From Affinundibacterium amnicola (lineage in GTDB: Bacteria > Pseudomonadota > Gammaproteobacteria > Burkholderiales > Burkholderiaceae_D), in contig NZ_JACOFU010000010.1 in NCBI RefSeq assembly GCF_014284275.1, forward strand, positions 1 to 64,000: 64,000 bases of DNA. The letters run 5' to 3'. Numbering within the stretch: position 1 is the stretch's first letter; each line of letters opens with the position of its first letter. This document shows, piece after piece, positions 29,772 through 39,516 of this stretch. Made by a program: the position numbers and the translations under genes. The notes under the pieces were generated by a model. That model saw nothing but the letters and a program-made list of their open reading frames with translations. It did no database searches and was not told the DNA's origin.

Positions 29772-32700
29772 TCAAGCCGCGTGTTGCTTCCCTGGCGCAC
29801 TCATCAAAGCCGCTTTCTCAAAATGATAAGCCTGCATTGCCTTTTCTTTCACATGGCCAAAGCCACGGATTTTTTCTGGCAAGCTGGCAATCGCGACGAT
29901 TTGATCGAGATTGCCTGCGTTTAACTTACCCAACAAAGACAAGATCGTGTCGCGATAGTCGGTGATCAAAGCGCGCTCTTGTTTGCGTTCTTCGGTGTAG
30001 CCAAATACGTCAAGTTTAGTGCCGCGTAAGCCTTTGAATTTTGCCAGCAGCTTAAACGCCTGCCACATCCAGGAACCATATTGCGCTTTGATCAAATGAC
30101 CTTGGCCATCTTTCTTGGCAAACAGCGGTGGTGCGAGATTGAATTTAACTGAGAAGTCACCTTCAAATTGCTGTTTGAGTTTTTCTGTGAAGTCACCATT
30201 GGTGTACAAACGCGCGACTTCGTATTCGTCTTTGTAAGCCATCAGCTTGTAAGCGTATTTTGCTACCGCCGTTGCTAATTTATTGCCGCCGATTTTTTCT
30301 TCGACTGCGCGTACTTTGCTTACTAGGTCTTGATATTGAGCGGCGTAAGCTGCGTCTTGGTACTCGGTTAAGAAAGCAACGCGACGATTAATGATGCTGT
30401 CTAAACTTTGCGGCATCTGGATCACAACAGGTTGACCCGGGATTGCAATTTTCTCTACGCGTGCCAGATCGACTGCGGCTCTGCGTCCCCACAAGAAGGC
30501 TTTTTTATTCGCATCAATTGCCACACCGTTTAATTCAATCGCACGTAACAAAGCTGCTTCAGATAAAGGGATCGCGCCTTTTTGGAAAGCAAATCCTAAG
30601 ATGAATAAATTGGTAGCGATCGAGTCGCCCATTAAAGCCGTCGCGAGTTTTGTCGCATTGACGAAATCGACATTGCCACCTACCGAATCAGAAATCAAAC
30701 GCTCAGTCGATTCTAAAGGGAATTGCCAGTCAGGATTTTTGGCGAATGGTCCGGTTGGTTGTTCATGCGTGTTGATCACGGCGCGGGTGCGACCTGCACG
30801 CATCTTAGAGATGGCATCATGTTGGCCTGCGGTCAAAATATCGCAGCCCAAAATCAAATCGGCTTCACCTGTCGGAATACGTTGCGCGCGCAGTTTACTG
30901 ACTTTTTCTACGATACGAATATGGGATGTCACTGAACCATTTTTCTGCGACATGCCGGTCATATCCAACACGGAAGCGACTTTGCCTTCGAGATGCGCAG
31001 CCATGCCGAGTAAAGCACCAACAGTGATCACACCTGTGCCGCCGATACCGTTCAACAAGATGTTGTAAGAAGTATCGCAGCTAGGCAATACTGGTAGTGG
31101 CAAATCGCCAAAATCATCGGCCTGATTTTTCTGTGTGACACCGGTTTTAGACTTCACTAACTTGCCGCCTTCGACTGTCACAAAACTTGGACAGAAGCCC
31201 TTCACGCAAGAGTAATCTTTGTTGCACGAAGACTGGTCAATCGCGCGCTTGCGACCGAATTCGGTTTCCACTGGCATGATGGAAGTACAGTTCGATTGCA
31301 CACCGCAATCACCGCAACCTTCGCACACGGCTTCGTTGATAAACATGCGTTGATTCGGGTCAGGGAATTGCCCTTTTTTACGACGACGGCGTTTTTCAGC
31401 TGCACAGGTTTGATCGTAAATTAAAACACTCGCGCCTTCAATTTCACGCAATTCACGTTGTACTGCATCCATGTCTTTGCGATCGTGCAAAGTGATGATG
31501 GCTGGTAGGCCGCTGCGATCTGTGTAGCGTGTGAGATCTTCGGTCACCAAAGCGATACGCTTCACGCCTTCGGCTGCCATTTGTTGCGCCATCATTTGCA
31601 CGCTGATCGTACCATCGACGGGTTGACCGCCTGTCATCGCAACTGCATCGTTGTACAAAATTTTATAGGTAATATTGACCTTGGCGGCGACCGCGGCGCG
31701 TATCGCCAAATAGCCGGAATGGAAGTAAGTACCATCGCCAAGATTTTGGAAAACATGTGGCAAGGTCGAGAATGCTGCCTGCCCTATCCACGGTGCGCCT
31801 TCGCCGCCCATGTGGGTCGTCAACTTATTAAACTCAGGATAGATCGCGGTCGCCATCACGTGGCAACCGATACCTGCTAAGGCCAAACTACCTTCGGGTA
31901 CTTTGGTGGAAGTATTGTGCGGGCAACCTGAACAATAGTAAGCGGGACGCGCTGGCGTATTGACTTGTTTGTTCAGTACTTCGTCTTTGGCTTCGAGGAA
32001 TGCCAAACGTGCTTTGATCAAATCACTTGTGTGGAATCTCGCGATACGCGCAGAAATCACACGCGCAATTTGCGATACGGAGAAATCCGCTTTCGAAGTC
32101 AGCAACCATTCACCACGCGGCGCCACCCATTCACCTTTTTCGTCAAACTTACCAATCACCCGTGGACGCACATCATCGCGCCAGTTGTACAGTTGTTCTT
32201 TGAGTTGGTACTCGACCATTTGGCGTTTTTCTTCGACCACCAAAATCTCATCGAGACCTTGCGCGAATTCACGCACGCCATCGGGTTCGAGTGGCCATGG
32301 CATGGAGACTTTATACAAACGTATGCCGATATCGGCCGCCATTTGTTCATCAATACCGAGATTTTCAAATGCTTCTAAAACATCGAGATAAGATTTACCG
32401 GAAGCAACGATACCGAGTTTGGCATGTGGGCTATCTATCGTCACATGATTGAGCTTATTCGCGCGTGCATAAGCCAATGCCGCGTAGATTTTGTAATCCT
32501 GCATCAAGGCTTCTTGCTTACGCGCTTGTATGCCTAGCGTATCGAGCGAGAGACGTGTATTCAAACCACCTTCTGGCATCACAAAATCTTCTGGAATTGT
32601 GATTTTCAGACGGAAAGGATCGGCATCAACAGAAGAGGTCGATTCAACAGTATCCGCCAAGGCTTTGAAACCCACAGCGCAACCCGAGAAGCGCGACATC

Positions 32701-33374
32701 GCCCAAGCATGCAAACCCAAGTCCAGATATTCCTGCACATTGGCGGGATACAACATCGGGATCATGCAAGCAGAAAAAATATGATCAGACTGATGTGGCA
32801 GCGTTGAAGAATAAGCGCCGTGATCATCGCCCGCCACCAAAATCACACCGCCGTGTTTTGATGTACCCGCATGATTCATGTGTTTGAAGACATCAGCGCT
32901 GCGGTCAACGCCTGGACCTTTGCCGTACCACAAGCCAAACACGCCATCGTATTTTGCGGGACCTATCAGATCCACAGTTTGTGTGCCCCACACAGCGGTG
33001 GCGGCGAGGTCTTCATTCACGCCGGGGACGAACTTAACGTGATGTTGTTCTAAAAGTTTTTTGGTTTTCCACAGAGTTTCATCCAAACCTCCTAGCGGCG
33101 AGCCGCGATAGCCTGAAATGAAACCGGCAGTGTTTAAGCCAGCGGCGAGATCACGCTGTCTTTGTATCATAGGCAAGCGCACTAATGCCTGAATGCCTGA
33201 TAAGAAAATCGTGCCGGTGTTCGAGGTGTATTTGTCGTCTAAAGTAACTGGCGCTAATGCGCTAATTGCGTTGACGTCGGAGGATGTTGCTGAAGTTGAT
33301 GCTATAGCTGAGGCGGACGAAAGCGAAGACGCTTCCACCAGACCAGCAGATTTCATTGCTGTGTCGGATGACAT
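29772..33374 (-). CDS. Fused indolepyruvate:ferredoxin oxidoreductase-type protein
   Basis: A 1200-residue fusion of the alpha and gamma parts of 2-oxoacid:ferredoxin oxidoreductases (IorAB type). Order: N-terminal pyrimidine-binding TPP part (SGYRGSPLGGLDE), a central TPP region with CSGCPHNTSTKVPEGS and GIGCHVMAT, a cysteine cluster for iron-sulphur sites (CEGCGDCGVQSNC ... CNKDYSCVKGFCP), and a gamma-like C-terminal domain starting NGIGGTGVITVGALLG. It oxidatively decarboxylates aryl or branched 2-oxoacids to acyl-CoA. The start MSSDTAMKS has a GGAG ribosome site and avoids an unlikely 36-residue extension. It lies just upstream of icmF on the same strand, 198 bases away. Confidence 0.88.
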   Translation of the reverse strand: MSSDTAMKSAGLVEASSLSSASAIASTSATSSDVNAISALAPVTLDDKYTSNTGTIFLSGIQALVRLPMIQRQRDLAAGLNTAGFISGYRGSPLGGLDETLWKTKKLLEQHHVKFVPGVNEDLAATAVWGTQTVDLIGPAKYDGVFGLWYGKGPGVDRSADVFKHMNHAGTSKHGGVILVAGDDHGAYSSTLPHQSDHIFSACMIPMLYPANVQEYLDLGLHAWAMSRFSGCAVGFKALADTVESTSSVDADPFRLKITIPEDFVMPEGGLNTRLSLDTLGIQARKQEALMQDYKIYAALAYARANKLNHVTIDSPHAKLGIVASGKSYLDVLEAFENLGIDEQMAADIGIRLYKVSMPWPLEPDGVREFAQGLDEILVVEEKRQMVEYQLKEQLYNWRDDVRPRVIGKFDEKGEWVAPRGEWLLTSKADFSVSQIARVISARIARFHTSDLIKARLAFLEAKDEVLNKQVNTPARPAYYCSGCPHNTSTKVPEGSLALAGIGCHVMATAIYPEFNKLTTHMGGEGAPWIGQAAFSTLPHVFQNLGDGTYFHSGYLAIRAAVAAKVNITYKILYNDAVAMTGGQPVDGTISVQMMAQQMAAEGVKRIALVTEDLTRYTDRSGLPAIITLHDRKDMDAVQRELREIEGASVLIYDQTCAAEKRRRRKKGQFPDPNQRMFINEAVCEGCGDCGVQSNCTSIMPVETEFGRKRAIDQSSCNKDYSCVKGFCPSFVTVEGGKLVKSKTGVTQKNQADDFGDLPLPVLPSCDTSYNILLNGIGGTGVITVGALLGMAAHLEGKVASVLDMTGMSQKNGSVTSHIRIVEKVSKLRAQRIPTGEADLILGCDILTAGQHDAISKMRAGRTRAVINTHEQPTGPFAKNPDWQFPLESTERLISDSVGGNVDFVNATKLATALMGDSIATNLFILGFAFQKGAIPLSEAALLRAIELNGVAIDANKKAFLWGRRAAVDLARVEKIAIPGQPVVIQMPQSLDSIINRRVAFLTEYQDAAYAAQYQDLVSKVRAVEEKIGGNKLATAVAKYAYKLMAYKDEYEVARLYTNGDFTEKLKQQFEGDFSVKFNLAPPLFAKKDGQGHLIKAQYGSWMWQAFKLLAKFKGLRGTKLDVFGYTEERKQERALITDYRDTILSLLGKLNAGNLDQIVAIASLPEKIRGFGHVKEKAMQAYHFEKAALMSAPGKQHAA

Positions 33375-33590
33375 GTAGAGCTCCAAAAAATTTGTGATTT
33401 TTGTGTGCAAAGAACTTGGGCTGCGTCCGGTAAGACACAAGTCTGTTCTGAGCTTATGGGAAGGTAATCGCCATAAGGTCAAGTTGCATCGGCTGAGATG
33501 GCAGCCATTTTAATTCAATTCAGGCCTGATACCCAAGAAAAACCTAACAGTTCCAGCAAGGTCATTCGGCTAAACCTTAGTCTGTATCTC

Positions 33591-33665
33591 GTCATTCCCG
33601 CGGAGGCGGGAATCCAGCGGCGTAAAAGCCTAAAGACACTGGATCCCTGCCTGCGCAGGGATGAC
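33591..33665. repeat. Palindromic element, family 3, copy 2
   Basis: GTCATTCCCGCGGAGGCGGG (33591-33610) with its continuation AATCCAG is complementary to the right arm (33639-33665, ending in CAGGGATGAC) with few mismatches. It lies in the gap upstream of iorAB. Same family as the copy inside icmF. Confidence 0.8.
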
Positions 33666-33760
33666 ACTAAGACGATGTCGGCTTAACTAAACAGCATTAC
33701 TCTCAATTCTGAGGTTTTCCCATCTAAAGTTTTTCAAAACCTAATTATCCGCACCACTAT

Positions 33761-33928
33761 TTAAATGAACGGCGCTTGAAAATCAGGTTTTAAAACTTCG
33801 ACTAAGTTTCCACTTAGCATCAGGCAAATCTGAATCGGAGACATCAAAGAAAGCTTTCGAAATTCTGGGATGGAGACCACACCCATTCGCTGCAGCGCTT
33901 TCTCGACTTCCTTTGAAATCTGCTGTGT
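33761..33928 (-). pseudogene. Possible gene fragment (55 codons, no start)
   Basis: Minus-strand frame bounded by TGA (33929-33931) and TAA (33761-33763) that reads like a real protein end: QQISKEVEKALQRMGVVSIP, then an EFRKLSLMSP stretch, a hydrophobic ICLMLSGNLVEVL and APFI at the stop. There is no start codon at its head. No family recognised. It lies in a patch that also has M56 and Sel1 gene fragments, so it may be a third remnant. It could also be chance. Confidence 0.3.
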
Positions 33929-34059
33929 TCACAGTTTAGTGAGACTTATGTTGTTTGGAAAATACGGAATAAAAATAGGGGTATCACAAAAAGTGATGAC
34001 GGCAGATGCCAGGTCATGAATCTATAAAAATTGCGTAAATAGACACATAAAAAATAATT

Positions 34060-34722
34060 TTGATTTTTCCAGATGTGAGCGAAGTTTCAATTTCAGATAA
34101 GCACGTATCGGAAGCAAGTTCAATCACAGCGCGCCCGTTGCCGAATGATTCAACTATCAATACGCAATTTACAGAAAATATTGCCCGAGACTCTGACAAT
34201 AAAGTCATTACTTTACCGGCAAACTTACAGAACATCATTAGTGCATTAACTCTGACTTGGTTGCTCTATGGCGTGTTTTCTATCCTCAAAGTTTTACACG
34301 CAGTGCGACAGTTGAATCGCATGGCGAATGCGATGCCTGTAGTGAATCGAAGCGATCTCAATGAGCTGCTATCGAAGTATTTACCGCATTCAAATAACAT
34401 CGCACGTCTTCGCGTCAGCCGCGATCTCAACAGTCCATTCGTCTGTCCAAATGGCGTCATCTGCATGCCTTCTTGGGCACTGGAACAAAGTAATCAAGCT
34501 TTGTGCCTCGCAATGTTACATCACGAGATTCAGCACATCATCAGACGTGATGGTGCATGGCGTATTGCTCATGAATTCATAAAAAATGTTTTGGTACGGC
34601 GACGGCATAGCAACGGATCCAGCTGCGGCAAAAATTTGGTTAGCAAAGGCCGCGGCACAAGGATATCCGAAAGCACAAGAATTCACGAAAATGTTTGCGG
34701 AGCGAGAAAAGCGCCAGCATGA
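34060..34722 (+). pseudogene. Truncated M56 (BlaR1-type) peptidase fragment
   Basis: The part from about residue 55 to 175 resembles the M56 zinc peptidase domain of BlaR1/MecR1: a membrane helix (ALTLTWLLYGVFSILKVL), FVCPNGVICMP, and LAMLHHEIQHIIRRDGAW with the HExxH zinc motif. The first roughly 50 residues begin at a poor TTG just after a stop, and the multi-helix N-terminal anchor is missing. After HEFIKN near 34585 the sequence turns into basic, unprotein-like residues because it has run into another gene read in a different frame. It is a fragment truncated at both ends. No BlaI-type repressor is nearby. Confidence 0.6.
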
Positions 34723-35149
34723 ATTAAATTTTTACACAACACAATTCGACGGTGGCTCACTGAAATGGGAAAAACAAACTTGTGAAGCTGCGATAAAAAT
34801 CGATTCGATTCTTGAGTGCTACAACAATTACGTCGCAACAATTACGCACGGACTAGCGAGTGGAAATTACATACCGACGGACTTGAATCAAATTATGCGC
34901 GCAGAAGAAATTGAAAAATCAAAACACCTTGCAAGAACTGTACTTTTCCAACAAGGATTGCTGGCCAAATCCGAAGTCGAAAATCGTCTAAAATCATTAA
35001 AACGGCAACTACATGATATGAATGACTTCAAACTAGAATCAATACGGCGCGAGTATGACGCTTTACGTAACATGAGCAAGCACACGGATTGGACTATGGT
35101 TGATGGAACACCCGTTGCGAAGATAAATAATTTACCGCGCAATTGGTAA
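34586..35149 (+). pseudogene. Sel1-like repeat protein fragment
   Basis: A 187-residue frame beginning with half a Sel1/TPR-like unit (FWYGDGIATDPAAAKIWLAK, then AAAQGYPKAQ) and continuing as a Lys/Glu-rich, mostly helical region with two Cys (KQTCEAA, LECYNN). The ATG is inside the overlap with the M56 fragment and has no ribosome site. Upstream in its frame there is no repeat array, so the N-terminal part has been lost. The joint at about 34580-34590 looks like a deletion that fused two unrelated genes. Whether this C-terminal part is still expressed is unknown. Confidence 0.5.
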
Positions 35150-35387
35150 TTAATTTACTGTAGACATAAGAACTATTAAAGATTCTGCCAATCCTGCTTC
35201 TCTCTTCAGAGGTTCTTTTCAGTTCAGTAATGAATCGTGCCTCTATTTTTCAACAAAAAAACGCTCATTTTTTTACAAAAATAGTCTCGTTACTTTTCTG
35301 TAGAGTAGGATCAAGACTGCCGATTCAAAATTGTGATGAAATCAATTTTTAGTAGGCGCATTGCGCAGTATTCTCGATTTTGAGTTT

Positions 35388-36110
35388 TTAGCTTTGCGCT
35401 AAAGCGAACATGATGTCGTCACGATATTGTCGACTGCAAGGAACCCGCGCGCCGCTTTGTAGACATAAGTCACTATCACCACGTCCGTTATTTTCCAAAC
35501 GCGTAATCTGGTCGAGACGTACCAAGTAACTACGATGACATCGAACGAACGCGGAGCCGAGTCTTTGCGCAGTCGTTGCCAGTGTTTGGCGTAACATGTG
35601 CGAGCTGGCTGAGGTATGTAAGAGAACATAATTATCTGCCGCTTCTACCCAATGTACCTCATGTGCGGGTAGTACGATGACGGCATTGCGCTCGCGTATC
35701 ACGATTGGCGCAACTGCTTCAGCTGGTGAGCGAGAATCGTATTGCAGCCGTGCTTTTCGTAACTTCGTGATGGCTTTTAAAAATCTATCGTCATCATAAG
35801 GTTTGAGTAAGTAGTCGATCGCGTTTGCATCAAAAGCCTGTATCGCAAATTGATCAAAGGCAGTGACAAATACCAATAGTGGTGCAGACGCTGGTAGCTG
35901 CTGCGCCAGGCTGACTCCGTCCAGTTCGGGCATCTGTATATCCAAAAACAGCACATCAAATTTCTCTTGCGCTAACTTGGCCAAAGCATCAAGTCCATCA
36001 CGCGCCTCGGCAACGTACGTCACATCAGACTGTGTCGCCAATAAACGGCGCAATTTATCGCGCGCGGGTCGCTCATCATCAACAATCAAGACACGAAGTT
36101 CAGGCATCAT
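35388..36110 (-). CDS. LytTR-family response regulator
   Basis: A 240-residue regulator. Receiver domain: VDDERPARDKLRRLL, phospho-Asp in DVLFLDIQMPELDG, VTAFDQ, YLLKPYDD. C-terminal LytTR domain: HEVHWVEAADNYVLLHT, FVRCHRSYLVRLDQI and a final SRQYRDDI. The gene starts inside the end of the kinase gene (11-base overlap), so the two are translationally coupled. This is the second LytS/LytR-type pair in the window and is clearly different in sequence from the one at 11-13 kb. Confidence 0.9.
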   Translation of the reverse strand: MMPELRVLIVDDERPARDKLRRLLATQSDVTYVAEARDGLDALAKLAQEKFDVLFLDIQMPELDGVSLAQQLPASAPLLVFVTAFDQFAIQAFDANAIDYLLKPYDDDRFLKAITKLRKARLQYDSRSPAEAVAPIVIRERNAVIVLPAHEVHWVEAADNYVLLHTSASSHMLRQTLATTAQRLGSAFVRCHRSYLVRLDQITRLENNGRGDSDLCLQSGARVPCSRQYRDDIMFALAQS

Positions 36111-37209
36111 TTTGTGCTATCGCCGTAATCATTATTTCGGTTCGGACGCCACCTTGAGGACGATTTTGGATGTGCAAATTCGCCTGCACATCTTTCATCA
36201 GCGCCAAACGCTGGCGCAAGTTATCTAAGCCAATACCTTGAGGCTGCATGGAATTTGTTGATAGTACACCGAGGTCATCCTCAACTGACAGGATCACATT
36301 GCCTTCACGCTCTTGTACCGCAATGGTAATCGTGCATAAGCCGGATCGTTTCTCTACCGTATGTTTAAACGTGTTTTCCACTAAGAGTTGTAAACACAGA
36401 CTAGGGACTTTGCGATTTAGTGCTGCCGAATCGATTTCCCAGCGAAGCGCAACGCGATCAACAAAGCGCAGTTGCATGAGTTCCGCATAAGCACGCAACA
36501 AAGCAATTTCTTGCGCCACAGTTGTTTCGGTTTGTTCGCCAGAATCTAATTGATGTCGAAGTAAATCAGCAAGTCGATTCAAAGCCATATCAGCGGCCTT
36601 CAAGTCGGAGTACATCAATGAAGAAACCGTATTTAATGCATTAAACAAAAAATGCGGTTGCAATTGCTGATTCAAATTTTGTAGCTGGGCTTGTTGAAAC
36701 AATTGGGTCGCTCTTTCAGCACGGACTTTCTCGCGCAATAAGAAAAGATAAGAACGGATACCAAAAATCACCATGTAAAATAAGCCCATGAAAATCGAGA
36801 GCTTAACCGACTCATAGAAGAAAACTTCCAGCCACGGCTCATGTGAATAGCGTCGTTCTAACAAAGCATATACAGCGTGTCGCAAACTAAAAGTTAATAC
36901 GACAAAGCTGACACAGACTAGTGGCAAATAACGCAGAATTCGAGAAAACCACAAACGCGGTGTTTGTAGCAATTTCTGATCAAACAACAGCGATGACTGC
37001 AAATAAAAAATCAATGTGACCACTAACGCCGAGCTGGTTTCCCACACCACTGGCTCCCACCAGTCTTGGCCGCCATCACGTTGATAATCCTGTACCGCCA
37101 CCACTACCATCAAAATCCAAAACAAGATGGCGCCGCCTGCCAGGCTTAAATTGCTCATGCGCTGCTGTTCGCGCTCACGCCTTACATCAGACTCTTGGTA
37201 CCCAACCAT
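36100..37209 (-). CDS. LytS-like sensor histidine kinase
   Basis: A kinase of the His_kinase class with about four hydrophobic segments in the first 150 residues, then QQLQPHFLFNALNTVSSL with the phospho-His near residue 188. The ATPase part has LQLLVENTFKHTVEKRSG and GIGLDNLRQRLAL. The start is uncertain. ATG 37209 has GAGTGG upstream but overlaps the LysR gene by 28 bases. ATG 37158 (MSNLSLAGG) avoids the overlap. It forms an operon with the LytTR gene downstream, and the LysR gene precedes it on the same strand. Confidence 0.87.
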   Translation of the reverse strand: MVGYQESDVRREREQQRMSNLSLAGGAILFWILMVVVAVQDYQRDGGQDWWEPVVWETSSALVVTLIFYLQSSLLFDQKLLQTPRLWFSRILRYLPLVCVSFVVLTFSLRHAVYALLERRYSHEPWLEVFFYESVKLSIFMGLFYMVIFGIRSYLFLLREKVRAERATQLFQQAQLQNLNQQLQPHFLFNALNTVSSLMYSDLKAADMALNRLADLLRHQLDSGEQTETTVAQEIALLRAYAELMQLRFVDRVALRWEIDSAALNRKVPSLCLQLLVENTFKHTVEKRSGLCTITIAVQEREGNVILSVEDDLGVLSTNSMQPQGIGLDNLRQRLALMKDVQANLHIQNRPQGGVRTEIMITAIAQNDA

Positions 37210-38114
37210 GATCCACTCGCGCATAAGTCACGGCTCACATCCAAGACCAGACGTTCAACCGCCATCGCCGCGTTGGTTAAAGGAATATTTTTTGATGAAC
37301 ATAAACTGACGGTGCGCGATAGTTGCACATCACTAATCGGACAAGCACGCATTTCACCTCGCTCAATCTCTGCAAGTAAAGGCGATACCGGTAAAATGGT
37401 TGCCCCCATGTCAGCCAAAATTGCCGATTTCAGAATCGCTATCGACGTAATATCAATCACATTCTCAATTTGCCTTCCCTGCTCACGCACGACTTGCTCG
37501 ATACGTGGTCGCACGCCATGTTGAATGCTGGGCAAAATTAATGGCGCTTGTAGTACCTTATCCAAGTTGATCGATTTACGCTTGCAGGCAAATTGCGAGT
37601 TAGCGCGTGTGATGTACATCATCTGTTCTTCGACTAAAGGTTTGGTATTGAATTTACCAAGCTGTCCATCATCAAACAAAATCGCCAAATTCAAACGCCC
37701 AGAGGCCAACTGCTCAGTGAGATTACCTGTCAGCTCTTCGGTCAGTTGAAACACGATATCAGGATATGCGGCGCGTACTGCGGTCAGAAGCGGGAATGCC
37801 AAAGCGCCAGACGCACTTTGCGGAATGCCCAAAGCGACCGTACCCGAAGGCTTATCGGTGGATTGATTCACCGCTGACTTCGCATCAGCAACTTGCTTTA
37901 ATATCGCCAATGCATGTTGATAAAAAATTTTACCCGCATCGGTAGCTTGCATGCCTTGCGCGGAACGATGCAATAAGCTCGCACCAAGTTCTTCTTCTAA
38001 TTGCTGAACTTGCTGAGTTAAAGCGGGCTGCACGATATGCAAAACACGGGCTGCACGAGACAGAGAACCATGATCAACAATTGCGACGAAATAGCGTAGT
38101 TGACGTAGTTCCAT
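37182..38114 (-). CDS. LysR-family transcriptional regulator
   Basis: A 310-residue regulator. The N-terminal winged helix is classic LTTR (MELRQLRYFVAIVDHGSLSRAA, VQPALTQQVQQLEEELGASLLHR). The effector domain has the usual two-lobe pattern (VALGIPQSASGAL, LNLAILFDDG). It is most like the Nac/CynR-type group, but no ligand can be assigned. The target is unclear because the gene is not divergent from a metabolic operon. Its 3' end overlaps or abuts the kinase gene. Confidence 0.9.
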   Translation of the reverse strand: MELRQLRYFVAIVDHGSLSRAARVLHIVQPALTQQVQQLEEELGASLLHRSAQGMQATDAGKIFYQHALAILKQVADAKSAVNQSTDKPSGTVALGIPQSASGALAFPLLTAVRAAYPDIVFQLTEELTGNLTEQLASGRLNLAILFDDGQLGKFNTKPLVEEQMMYITRANSQFACKRKSINLDKVLQAPLILPSIQHGVRPRIEQVVREQGRQIENVIDITSIAILKSAILADMGATILPVSPLLAEIERGEMRACPISDVQLSRTVSLCSSKNIPLTNAAMAVERLVLDVSRDLCASGSWLGTKSLM

Positions 38115-38174
38115 GGAGTAGGAAGAAATGAAGAGAAACGGCTAAGAAATGACCAACGATAGCACGAATTATGG

Positions 38175-39224
38175 CTAGAAAAACTCCACACTATCTTGAG
38201 AATGCTCGATATGTAACATACCTGACTCCACCAGATCTTCATAATGACAAATCCGGTTGCGCCCATTACTTTTCGCGTAGTACAAGGCCTGATCGGCACG
38301 ACCAATAATACCGACCGCAGGTTCAAACGGATCGATATGTGCAAACCCAATACTGATGGTCACGGTGCCAACCTGCGGGAAAGGATAGCGTGCAACATTT
38401 TCGCGGAAGCGCTCAAAAATCATATGCGCATCTTCTTTCGTGGTGGAGCGCAATAAAATAACGAACTCTTCACCACCAAACCGGAATAACTTATCACTAG
38501 GACGGAAAGAACTGCGCATCAAGTTCGCCACTAGAATCAACACTTCATCACCATACAAATGACCGAAGGTATCATTAACGCGTTTAAAGTGATCGATATC
38601 TAGAACCGCCAGCCAATGCTGTTTTTCTTTATCGTCGCGACGACGTTCTACATCGGGTTGTTCAACTTCTTCTGATAATTGCTTCTGCACGCTAGTGCGC
38701 AAAATCTTTGAGAAATTGTCATCGAAAGTTTTGCGGTTCAACAGGCCTGTGAGTGAATCACGCTCGCTGTAATCGAGCAGATTTTGGAAGTTTCTGTACA
38801 CGACCAAAATGCCACTCATGACTTCTTTGGTGTTGTCGGTAAAGGAAGCTGGATTGAAAATTTCCAGACAAACATTCACTTTCTCATTCATCCAAATCGG
38901 CAGCCATACGCTACGGTCGCCGTTTTCAGCAACATACTCAATGACATTTTGGTGTTGATTTAATCCAGCTGCGAGTTGCGGAAACTGTTCAATTGGGACT
39001 TCAGGGATCAGATGAACAAGATGCTCTTCGCTGGCAGCAAGTTTGCCGTGATCGATGGTGATCTGTGCTTTCACAAAGACCTTTTCACCAACCTGCAGGA
39101 TATCCAATACACGTGCGCGCGAGGCGTGAGTAAGTTCACTTAAAGCAGAGATGACGGAAATATTGAGAAGATCGTGGTCACGATGACCCGTAATCTCCAT
39201 CAAATGCTTAATGATTGATTCCAT
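38175..39224 (-). CDS. Diguanylate cyclase (GGDEF), GAF-like N-terminus
   Basis: A 349-residue protein. The first roughly 150 residues look like a GAF-type sensor without membrane helices. The GGDEF domain is in the last 180 residues, with DSLTGLLNRKTFD, DIDHFKRVNDTFGH and the active-site RFGGEEFVILLR. RPSD lies five residues before GGEEF, the canonical inhibitory I-site, so product feedback is expected. It makes cyclic di-GMP from two GTP. No EAL domain is present. A weak start context leaves ATG 39230 as an alternative. Confidence 0.92.
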   Translation of the reverse strand: MESIIKHLMEITGHRDHDLLNISVISALSELTHASRARVLDILQVGEKVFVKAQITIDHGKLAASEEHLVHLIPEVPIEQFPQLAAGLNQHQNVIEYVAENGDRSVWLPIWMNEKVNVCLEIFNPASFTDNTKEVMSGILVVYRNFQNLLDYSERDSLTGLLNRKTFDDNFSKILRTSVQKQLSEEVEQPDVERRRDDKEKQHWLAVLDIDHFKRVNDTFGHLYGDEVLILVANLMRSSFRPSDKLFRFGGEEFVILLRSTTKEDAHMIFERFRENVARYPFPQVGTVTISIGFAHIDPFEPAVGIIGRADQALYYAKSNGRNRICHYEDLVESGMLHIEHSQDSVEFF

Positions 39225-39516
39225 AAACACAATCTAAGGAACAGATTCCAAAAAATACATGAAAGAAAAACGCCTAAGTACTGAACACAAAAGAACAAAA
39301 AACACGAAGCTGTCACAACACCTCAGCCAAGTTCACTTCTACACGCGAGAAAGCACAATCAATTCAAACAGCTTAAACATCAACTATAGCAGTATTTTGC
39401 TTGTTTTCTAAGCATCTTAAAATAGGATCTGAACATCTTAACTTTATAGGTAATTGATAGCAAGACTTTCCAGCTCAACATAAAGCAAAATATCACGGAC
39501 ATTTGCGTTTGTTTAA

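Noticed and set aside
30601-31068. 155-codon plus-strand frame inside iorAB
   Set aside because: Antisense to a conserved part of the oxidoreductase (Fe-S and gamma domain); no ribosome site.
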